From Romanomermis culicivorax (lineage: Eukaryota; Nematoda; Enoplea; Mermithida; Mermithidae), in contig CAWUHX010000175.1 of the NCBI GenBank assembly GCA_963922205.1, positions 186,001-250,000 of the forward strand: DNA of 64,000 nucleotides, given 5' to 3'. Below the pieces are notes generated by a model. That model did not search any database. It saw only the letters and a program-made list of their open reading frames with translations, and was not told where the DNA came from. Position 1 is the first letter of the stretch, and the number at the start of each line of letters is the position of its first letter. The position numbers and the translations under genes are program-made. Positions 56,335-64,000 of the stretch are shown piece by piece.

Positions 56335-57717
56335 TGCTTGATATATAATATAATTATAGCAAACAACTAAAATTCGGTTAAACTTCAGCTGAATTTTTCG
56401 GAGCCAAATTGGCTCCTTGGAGTAAAATTTTAGGAGCCATTTTCGAACTTTTAGGAGCCCAGACTCCTAAAATGACTAAAAAAAAGCCTGATTGGGTGAC
56501 AGCACCCCAGGATTTTCCAATCCTATGGCTAGCCATATGGTAGCCCTTGGGACCCCCATACTCTTGGTCGGGAAAATACTGAAAAATGTCAATTTTTTGG
56601 TCAAAAATGCCAATTTTTGAACAAAAACAGGTCAAAAACGTCAATTTTCTAGGCGCTTCGCGCCATAAATACATTTTTATCATTTTTTAGACAAAACTCA
56701 GTATTTTTTGAAGCGTTTTTCGGATTTTTTCGTGAAAAAATCAAATTTTTTTTTCCTTCAGAGACCCCTCCCCCTAAAATTTTGGGAATTACTGATCCCC
56801 GGCCCGAAAAAAGTGGCTCGACACCCTCAGACCTCGGGGCTCCGTTACATGTATGCGTCAAAAGCCTTGATTTTTGGAAAATTCAAGAACATTTCTCCAT
56901 TTTTAGAATTCATAGCAACTGAAAGATTTCAAGGGCGGCTTTCAAAAGTAGAATAATTCAAGGATTTCGAGAGCACGCATGAACCCAGTAACTAATTTTT
57001 TCGTGGAGAGAACAATTTTTCATGGGTCCATTTCTAGTCTACGGAGCTCATGGTTGCTGCGTAATCCCGCCTGTTCAAAATTTCAAGTCAAGGTTTGATT
57101 TGTTCATTTGAAAAAATGTCATCAATTTTTGGGTGCAATCATGGAAGGAAATACCTCTAATCCAATCTCCAGGTTGTGGGCGATTCAGAGCTTAATTTGG
57201 ACAACATCAAATTGTGTTTATTCTTTCCTGATAAATCAGATTACAAAAAGCTGTCTGAATCGTACACTTAGTCTTGAATTCCACAAGGAAAATGTGTAAT
57301 CCCCCTTTAATCGCCCATCATAATCGTGTAAGTTATATACCTTACGGAGCCGTAGGCTATATAATGGTAGAATATGCTCACTCATGTCTCAATCTCATAT
57401 GCACGATAAAAAATGACTCGACCTGAAAATTATCGAAATTACACTCAAAAGTATTTGACTTAGGGCATGAACAACTTACTTCCTTAACGAACTGAATAAC
57501 CTGAATCTTTACAGAATAACCCAAACCCGAAAAAATTTAGGTTCAGTATTCAAACCGGAGAGAAATATGGCGTACTCCCAAACTACTCGAATAAACCCAA
57601 ATAGCATAAGTGTTGCAATGCAACAATCACTAATCTGGAATTTCACCATTCTGTTTCCTTATCTCTTGTACGTTGTTTGACCTATCCCTTTGTTTGTCTT
57701 CTTTTCGCCGGCCTTAC

Positions 57718-57909
57718 CTCATTTTCACACGGTTGTATGGCGGAATTAGTAGCTGACGCATCACCTTCAGACAACGCGCCAGTAGGAGAAAGGAGAACCG
57801 AAGCATTAGACGAAAACTTTGAATATTTTGCGTGGAAAGTGCGTTGTCCTAAAGGTAGTTCGTTTACAGCGTCGTAAAATTCTTCGGAATCGCTCGTTGA
57901 CAATGACAT
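57718..57909 (-). CDS. WDR44: WDR44 exon 1 (N-terminus)
   Basis: 64 codons from ATG at 57909. Starts MSLSTSDSEEFYDAVNELPL, which matches the family N-terminus ESDTEEFYDAPED. EFYDA preceded by acidic and Ser residues is an FFAT-like motif, used by WDR44 to bind the ER proteins VAPA/VAPB; the residue after DA-x is Asn here rather than Glu. The rest is Ser/Ala-rich. Donor GAG/GTAAGG, phase 0. The next in-frame residues of the open frame (VRPAKRRQTKG) are intron and are left out. Confidence 0.93.
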
Positions 57910-58552
57910 TGTTGTTCAATTGGAAATACTCTAAATTACGACTAATCCATAGTCCTTGACACAGTGTCCTGCCAAAAGAAAGTTGCACTAAACATACATG
58001 TTGAGGTTTGAAACAGGTCAGGAGTTTTTAATGGGTGGGATTTATGTATGTCACAAACCCGGTTCTCTTGAAATTATCATGTCCATTTGATTCAAAATTC
58101 AAACCTTCGGTTCCGGTTCTTTAATTTTAAGAACCTATCGGTTCCGGATTGTTCCAGTATTTGGCTAAACGTTCTTACAAAATGTTTTTTCATATAATGC
58201 TCTGTTTAGTCAACAAAAATATATAGAGTGTGAGTGTGCTCTAGTGAAGAATCGATGGCAGCAAATTTGCCGACTGATGCCGATTAGGTGGGCCGCCATG
58301 TCAATAGTACCGACTGACGACTGGCACCAACGACCAAAATTACTTGAAGAAACACGCTTGGTAATTTCAAAACAACAGCAATTTTATGTTCGAAGCAATA
58401 TCATCCGCGTGGCAATTAAAATCAAAATTTCATTTTAAGCAATATGTTTTTCTCGTAGCTTCATGATCAAATGTTCTCAAGATTTGTAGGGTATTGCAAA
58501 TTTTGAATCATTAGGAAAAAAGCATTCATGTCTATTGCATTATGGGTACCTG
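57910..58552. other. WDR44 5' flank
   Basis: Upstream region of WDR44. No TATA box is evident. Open frames here (for example 58244-58438, plus strand) are not recognised. Confidence 0.35.
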
Positions 58553-58990
58553 CATACATGTAATTGGGGGGAGTGCTGTGGGAACCCCCCCCCCCCCAGA
58601 AATCGTCGATCATATGGCTAGCCATTGGGCGACCGCCCCCCCCCAGGATTTTCCGATCCTATGGCTAGCCATATGGTAGCCGTAGGGACCCCTATACTTA
58701 TGGTCAGAAAAATACTGAAAAATGTCAGGTTTTTGATAAAAAATGTCAATTTTTGAATAAAAAATGATCAAACATATGAATTTTCTGGGTGCTTCGGGCC
58801 ATGAATACATTTTTTTGGTCTTTTTAGACAAAAATTACTATTCTTTGAACTGTTTATAGGAATTTTTACGTTAAAAAATCGGATTTTTTTTTCTTTGAGG
58901 GACCCTCATTCCAAAATTCTGGGAATTAGTGACACCAGGCCCAAAAAAAGTCGCTCGACGCCCCCAGACCTAGGCCCCGTTACATGTATG
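58553..58990. mobile_element. CATACATGTAA-family MITE, copy H
   Basis: 438 bp; ends CATACATGTAATTGG and TTACATGTATG. Duplication GGTACCTG (58545-58552) and TGTACCTG (58991-58998), seven of eight equal. Lies 0.65 kb upstream of the WDR44 start codon. Confidence 0.9.
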
Positions 58991-58999
58991 TGTACCTGC

Positions 59000-59750
59000 C
59001 TGCATTTTTTTCTGCACCGGGCTTTCTGTTCAGAGCAGAAAAGTCAAGAAAAAGTTTCTGCACTGCGGTTTTCTCCTGTTGCCACTGTTTTTCCCCCGGG
59101 CCTTTTCCCCAAATGGGGTAAGGGGTCAAAGTTTGTTTCCCCATTTTCCCGAAGTCGTTTTATGCTCTTATACATTTTATTTATGTACTTTTGAGCTTTT
59201 TCAAACCTTTTGTTATTTTTAGAGCCTTTTATTCATTAAAATGGAGGAACATTTGAAATTTTTGAGTTTGATCGATGTCTAATCTACAGGCATTGTGGAA
59301 CAAATTTTCCAGCAAACTATCCAAGAGCATAATGACTTTGAATTACATGAGAAATCGTCGGTCAAGTCCTCTATGATGACAAGTGAAAGCCCATAAAAGA
59401 TATTCATCTTTCCGGCACGAAGCGCCGGAAAATTTTTTTGTGTATTGACATTCTGCGACGCTGGAAAGTCAATTTTCCGAACATTTATTTCAAGAATTAG
59501 ATTCGAGTTTTGTGTTTAAAAGTCGTAATTTCTAGAATTTATATTTGAAAAATTGTAAAACCAGTAATTTATTCGCAAACTCTCATGAACTTGGCCGAAA
59601 AGGTGTGAGTAAGAAGACTAGAAATTTCCGAAAATTACTTCCATGGAGCTTTTCGATTGATTTTATGTTAAAAAAGGAATAATTTCAAAAAGTTTACTGA
59701 CTTGACGTATTGATCTTTCTCAAAAAAATGTATTTTTTTCCAATTTTTTT
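59000..59750. repeat. Interspersed repeat, partner of 53150-53940
   Basis: Carries CTGCACCGGGCTTTCTG, CCCCAAATGGGG, CGGCACGAAGCGCCGG and the same flanking blocks as 53150-53940 in opposite orientation. Confidence 0.65.
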
Positions 59751-60447
59751 TAGAGTTTAGTGAATAAAAAGAAAATCAGAATCATTTAAAGACGACTTAT
59801 TTTCAGTTATAGTAAGTTTATATGTGCCTGGATTAGTGGATAAATTCTATGTGTGATGAAAAGTATGTGGATATAATAATTTAATTTGGCAATTGTGATG
59901 TATAGCTACAATAACATTGCTGAAAATTTTTTTCTAAAAAATTTAGAGGGGGGGATTCCCCCTCCACCCCTCTAAATACGGGCCTGTAGAGATGCATTAT
60001 GTATAAGACTGAAGAGGCATAAAAACTGACGATGATGAACCAGTAGAGACGGTTGAACTTGGACCAAAGTGGGATATCCAGTTTGGAAATGGATTCATCA
60101 AATAGTTGTGATGCGTGACCAGGTCACCACAATTTGCTTAAAAGCGTAACGTTTGTTTGAAGAAAATGTGTTATTGGTCTTTCTAACTTTTGTTTCTTGG
60201 CACCTTGCAAGGCTCATGTCTCAAAATTTATGAGTTTCTAAAAATTTTCATGAAGTGCGTTCATTCACTGACTATTTAAATAGTTGCATATAGAGCCCGG
60301 GTACCCAGGTATTTCGGGTACCTGGGTACCCTGAAGACCGGGTATCCGGGTCCTAAAATTTTGAAAGTGTGAAGCACTAGTACTTCTGACTCATAGCTTT
60401 TCGGCCAAATTTATGGAATTGACGGGAAAGGTCACGATATCTCTACA

Positions 60448-60608
60448 TTGATTCATGATGCACTGGAAAATGAGAACAAGAAAAACAATGCCGTTTTATT
60501 TGGCTTACGACCCGATCCAAACGAAACCGATCTCGTCAAAGTCAAAAATTTAGTCGACAAATATGCGCCTAATGACGACAGCCTTCAATCATTGGATATT
60601 ATTCGAGT
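60448..60608 (+). pseudogene. LINE ORF1 fragment, 5' part
   Basis: Reads ALENENKKNNAVLFGLRPDP then a Lys/Asp-rich helix and SLDIIRV. KKNNAVLFGL-type sequence is typical of the RNA-binding ORF1 proteins of CR1/jockey-like LINEs. It is cut by the hAT insertion and resumes at 62521 with IRVFRNGP. Confidence 0.65.
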
Positions 60609-62520
60609 CAGTGTTTTCTTAGCGGCACACCCATCAGCAGTGCTGCTAATGGAAGTTTGACTCCATTAGCGCAAAAATTTTTATTAGCGCACAGTAGTTT
60701 ATTTATTTTTACAATAGTGATTAAGTTATTGGTGATTGTATTAAGCATTATTGAAAAATGCGTTATTGTAAGCTTATTTTTTGACAGTGTTCCTTAAAAC
60801 ATACCTACCTATATTCACAGGGCTGTAACTGCGCAAAAAAATTTTCCAGTGCAGAGCGCGGGGAAAATTTTAAGGTTTTTACATTCTAAAAGGCTGGAAA
60901 ATGAATCGTCATAACAATGAAAATAAATTGGAATGAAACTAATGCACCGTAATACCTTAATTATCCCGGCATGCAGCACCGGGAAAATTTTTGGATTTTT
61001 GTGTTCCAAAATGCTGGAAAATGTATGTTCCCAACAATTATTCCTAAATATAGAAGCTCTAAATTTACAGTCTTGTAATGATGTTTTTGTCGTCTTTCAA
61101 TCGCAGATTGGGAAGGTTCACATTTCAAAACGTTAGAAAACTCCAAACAAAGCGAGATAATTAAATTCTGAGATGTATGAAAAATCTAAATTATCAGCAA
61201 ATTATTGACTAATTCTGTAAAAAGACTAAATTAGTAATGTCAGGGATGGACATAGTCTATCTCCAGGTTGCGAAGAAATAGCCAAAGTCGACGCGTTTTG
61301 CGTCAACGCCGATTTGCATAGACACCGTGCATAAATATGCCAGTCGTCTATGTTTTTGGTCATTCATAGTTAGTTTGTTTATTTTTAATAAAGAAAGAAA
61401 TCGGCGGGCCAGTAGGCCAATTTTTATATTATTGTTATATTATTTTTTGGTGGAGCATTTCCGCCCAAATACAACGACCCCCGGCCGGACATTATTTCGA
61501 TCACTCGCAGCAGAGGGAACGCAGGTTAGACCCCGGATATCTGGAGAGCCACCCAGCGTGCAAGTCCACATTTACAACTCAGTTCTCGGCCTGACTTCTG
61601 AATTTGCCCCTGGTTTGAAGTTACTTGAGCTCAGGGTGTTATCTTATCTTCTGCAGTTCTTCGGGACGAAAGCAGGAGATCTTTGTTGATTTTGAGACTG
61701 ACCGAACTGTTGCAAACTGATTCTACCTAAGGTTTCGGCCTGACTAGGTGAATTAGCTAGTGACTGATTAGGTCTAATTTTGGTATCTAATCCTTTATTA
61801 TATTTCTCACTCCTAACCCCAAGTCTCATTTCAACAGTAAAAAAGAGACGAAGTAATTCAATTGATAGAAACTAATGAAGGTTAATTAGTAAGTGGAAAG
61901 TAGATATGCTAACAGCTGCGCCTGATAGAAACCAATGACTGACTCATGACTGGCTGACTCATGACTGGCGGAAAATTTTGAGGTTTTGACCTTCTGAAAT
62001 TCAACAAAAACAAATTTTTCGGTTTTGAGGTGGAAGAAAATTTTTCTTATGAAAAAATGCCCAAATTTTTTCACTCATTTCGAAATTTTGTTCCCTAAAA
62101 GATCCCATTGAGGAGAAAAACAGTGCTCCAAATGAGATGAGAGAAAAAATTGTAAATATTGATGGAAAATCTCATTTATCGGCAAGTGTTTTCTTGTAAC
62201 TGATGAAAAAGAGATGATTTGATTGAAACTGCTGAATGTTAAGTAGTAAGTGGAAGTAGATGTGCTAATGGTCATGTCCGATAGAAAACAATGACTGTTA
62301 TATTCATTGACCGCGCCGGAAAATTTTAAAATTTTTCTCTGTGAGAGACACGAAATCGACATATGACAAAGTCCCAACAGCCTTATTTATCATGGTAAAT
62401 TCTGAAATAAAAATTCGGTCATTGGCGCTCTGAAATAAAAATTCGGTCATTAGCGCTCTCGACCAAATTTTTCATTAGCGCAGGCCTATGTTTTATTAGC
62501 GCAACGCTAAAAAAACAGTG
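60609..62520. mobile_element. hAT-type element with TTAGCGC subterminal repeats
   Basis: 1.91 kb. Left end CAGTGTTTTCTTAGCG, right end CGCTAAAAAAACAGTG; perfect 8-bp duplication ATTCGAGT at 60601-60608 and 62521-62528. TTAGCGC units cluster at both ends. Inside: repeated GGGAAAATTTT hairpin units (60845, 60967), a tandem 27-base duplication at 62400-62455 and a CCGCCC-containing LTR-leader-like fragment (about 61237-61700). No transposase. Confidence 0.88.
61237..61700 (+). repeat. Possible LTR and leader fragment of a Gypsy-type element
   Basis: Begins TGTCAGGGATGGAC and contains TATAAAT-like and AATAAA motifs in the expected order, then a change to a GC-rich leader after TTTTTTGGTGGAGCATTTCC at 61443. 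The open frame across it is not retroviral protein. Without a second LTR this is tentative. Confidence 0.35.
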
Positions 62521-62815
62521 ATTCGAGTTTTTCGCAACGGCCCTGAAATTGCAAATCGACCTTGCTTTTTGAAAGTGATATGTTCGTCAATCATAGCGAA
62601 ACATCGTTTTATCCAAGTTATCAACAAACGGCACGATCTGACCATTCTAGTAAATCGAATCAGTACATACTTGCGATCCAGGCCATACTTGTCGTTTCTA
62701 CAGCGGCAAAGGCAGCGAGAATTGGGCTGAATTTAACGAACGTAAAGCAAAGGGTGAATTGGACATTTTTATTGATTTTCGTTCCGTTTGTATAAAAAGT
62801 CGGATAAAAATCGTC
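62521..62815 (+). pseudogene. LINE ORF1 fragment, 3' part
   Basis: Continues ORF1 after the hAT insertion: IRVFRNGPEIANRPCFLKVI and following residues; the frame decays soon after. The RPxxLKV pattern is typical of LINE ORF1. Confidence 0.55.
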
Positions 62816-62869
62816 ACCCTTTAATCTACAATAGTAACTTATGGGAAGGTAAACCCCCTCAGAGCACCG

Positions 62870-63110
62870 CATGTTTTCTCAGATGTATGCTATTCAATGC
62901 AAGAAGTTTAATGTGCAAATTGGGTGAACTTCGTCTGTTAACGAAATATTTTGTACCAAATTCTGGTTAAATCAAGATATTCCTGATAGTTTACTTAGTG
63001 ACGGAACTAAATATAATGTCTTTAGATCAGATCGGTTAGATAGGAAAGGTGGTGATGTAATAATTTTTGCGAAAAAAACATCTGAAAGTACAAACTGTTT
63101 GCGTTGTTTC
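62870..63110 (+). pseudogene. LINE endonuclease fragment
   Basis: AP-endonuclease-like remnant: MLFNARSLMCKLGELRLL, then after a disruption QDIPDSLLSDGTKYNVFRSD and RKGGDVIIFAKK. The first catalytic Asn (FNARS) and the YxVxRxDRxxxxGGG-type block are visible; the His and RT parts are missing. Confidence 0.65.
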
Positions 63111-63210
63111 CGATTAAACAGTACACGAAAATATTGTAGTTGATTTGATCATAAAATTTTAACTACCTTCTACCTAAGAACGATGTAAAAAATTAACTTA
63201 AGGATGTATA

Positions 63211-63814
63211 TAATTCCTTTCTCCTAAAGAAAACTAGTCAAACAAAAGTTGCATAAATGTTTGGTCAAAAAACTGTGCCAACAATGTCAATTTTTCTATG
63301 CGAATCAAACACAAAGATAGAAATTTCGGTTACCACTACGACCACTGAATAGAAAGAGATTTCAAGATTGCTATTCATTCACCGGTAATTGGAGAAGCTA
63401 TAGCTGAAGTAACACAAACATACAATTCGAAGGTAAATCGCTCGTATTTGAGGCATATAAAAGTAGTTATAAATGGTTTCTCATTGTCTTGGCGCAAAGC
63501 GCCGGGATAATTTTGTACTATCAGGCTCTAAAATCGCTAAAAATCAAGGAAATTTAGGCCTCGACCAGCAAAAAAATTTGTGCCAATCGGCACAAACGCT
63601 CAAAATTCTTTGTGCCATTCCACATGTTTCTGTGCCCAAAACCATGTTTTGGCACAAAAAAAAACTGATCCAAATTGGCATTTTTGGACTCCTTAAGATG
63701 CCAGCTATCCAGATCAGTTCGAAAATCCAGGCGCTCATGGCATTCAGGAACTCATTTGCATAAAATGTGCAAACATCCCACATAGTCCTTGTCACTACAG
63801 AAAAATTCTACCTA
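63211..63814. other. Intergenic DNA, nothing recognised
   Basis: AT-rich; contains one GC hairpin unit (GGCGCAAAGCGCC at 63491) and a local TGGCACAAA-type inverted pair near 63590-63660. No gene. Confidence 0.35.
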
Positions 63815-63875
63815 CTTCAAGAATCGAACCTGGTCCGCCAGCCTGATGGACTTAATGCGTTTACCACCACTGTTT
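63815..63875 (-). repeat. tRNA-like SINE head (candidate)
   Basis: On the minus strand GTGGTAAACGCATTAAG resembles an A box and CAGGTTCGATTC a B box, about 30 bases apart, as in tRNA-derived SINEs. It does not fold into an evident tRNA, and no tail was identified. Confidence 0.4.
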
Positions 63876-64000
63876 TTTCCCCCGGGCCTTTTCCCCAAAT
63901 GGGGATAGGGGTAAGAATTTTCTCCCCCATTTTCCCGAAGTCGTTTTTTTTTTCGCTTAAAAGTGCTCACAGACGCTTTATTTAGGTGTTTTTGAGCTTT
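63860..64000. repeat. Third copy of the 59000-59750 repeat, cut by window end
   Basis: Matches 59080-59205: CCCCCGGGCCTTTTCCCC, AAATGGGG and TTTTCCCGAAGTCGTTTT in the same order and orientation. Confidence 0.65.

Larger units (their letters stand above)
54740..56490 (-). mobile_element. hAT-type element with CAGGCTTTTTTT ends
   Basis: Left end CAGGCTTTTTTTTT, right end AAAAAAAAGCCTG; 8-bp duplication ATTGGGCG (54732-54739) and ATTGGGTG (56491-56498). Repeated TTTAGGAGCC units lie near both ends. A transposase C-terminal remnant is at 55115-55383 on the minus strand. Itself interrupted by 55384-56334. Confidence 0.9.
54660..56855. mobile_element. CATACATGTAA-family MITE, copy G, split by nested hAT insertions
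   Basis: Left part 54660-54739 (ends CACACATGTAATTGG inward), right part 56491-56855 (ends TTACATGTATG). Flanks CAGCAAAA (54652-54659) and CGTCAAAA (56856-56863) match at six of eight positions. Removing 54740-56490 and one duplication restores a normal family member. Confidence 0.88.
22921..57909 (-). other. WDR44: WDR44 gene, coding span (19 exons)
   Basis: Complete coding region of WDR44, a Rab11-binding WD40 protein of the recycling endosome. The 19 exons listed separately sum to 3,267 bases and all phases agree, giving 1,088 residues against about 913 in human. N to C: FFAT-like motif at residues 10-17, a long Ser/Pro-rich disordered region, a Pro-rich patch near residue 400, a conserved helical region around 460-580, then WD40 repeats from about 605 to the end. 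The coding span covers 35 kb because introns, above all 1, 2 and 13, are packed with transposons. All splice sites are GT-AG. Weakest point: the donor of exon 5 (GAT/GTGGGG). Untranslated exons and the promoter are not located. Confidence 0.93.
60420..63210 (+). mobile_element. LINE 5' fragment (ORF1 and endonuclease), split by a hAT element
   Basis: ORF1 begins in the frame at about 60448 and is cut at 60608. The same protein line resumes at 62521, so 60609-62520 is a later insertion. A second frame at about 62870-63110 reads ARSLMCKLGELRLL and, after a small frame disruption near 62967, LNQDIPDSLLSDGTKYNVFR then SDRLDRKGGDVIIFAKK. This is the family pattern of LINE AP-type endonucleases. 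No reverse transcriptase was found, so the copy is a dead 5' remnant. Confidence 0.75.

Noticed and set aside
61327-61689. 120-codon plus-strand open frame
   Set aside because: Lies in an LTR/leader-like fragment inside a hAT element; no similarity to gag or pol.
63815-63875. A true tRNA gene
   Set aside because: Only A- and B-box-like blocks are present; no acceptor stem pairs, so at most a SINE head.
1-64000. CRISPR arrays, rRNA genes, bacterial promoters or terminators
   Set aside because: No spaced direct repeats of CRISPR type, no rRNA-like sequence, and the gene structure is eukaryotic.

Overview
The window is AT-rich, repeat-laden nuclear DNA from a metazoan, most likely an invertebrate. 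Genes are split into short exons that obey GT-AG rules with matching phases, intergenic and intronic DNA is full of transposable elements (TEs), and no bacterial-type operons exist. I cannot name the phylum. All gene calls below come from reading translations and splice signals by eye.

Host genes. (1) 1568-1774 (+) is the last coding exon of pyrroline-5-carboxylate reductase (P5CR/PYCR); the rest lies to the left. (2) 15520-15708 (-) is the last coding exon of ATP6AP2 (prorenin receptor, V-ATPase accessory protein); I could not place its other exons. (3) 19633-22075 (-) is a complete three-exon gene for mitochondrial ribosomal protein uS14m (MRPS14), 172 codons. (4) 22921-57909 (-) is a complete WDR44 (Rab11-binding WD40 protein) gene. 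I resolve 19 coding exons whose phases join without a break into 1,088 codons: an N-terminal FFAT-like motif, a long Ser-rich disordered part, then the conserved WD40 domain.

Mobile DNA fills the rest. A large inverted repeat (6031-14394) is split by a young LTR retrotransposon (8890-14339, minus strand) with a CCAT target duplication, near-identical LTRs, gag and an envelope-like frame, but no pol. A family of short elements with CATACATGTAA ends and 8-bp target duplications (hAT-type) occurs at least eight times. Longer hAT-type elements with 8-bp duplications lie at 40392-42901, 43031-45490, 49408-50429, 54740-56490, 55384-56334 and 60609-62520, several nested in one another, one case three deep. 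A pogo-like element (51031-52446) keeps only the DNA-binding half of its transposase. A LINE fragment (about 60420-63210) has its ORF1 split by a hAT insertion.

Layout: 1-5 kb P5CR end and repeats; 5.5-14.4 kb TE block; 15.5-22.1 kb ATP6AP2 end and MRPS14; 22.9-57.9 kb WDR44 with TE-filled introns (introns 1 and 2 are about 10.6 and 8.3 kb); 58-64 kb repeats. The three minus-strand host genes face the same way; there is no sign that they act in one pathway.
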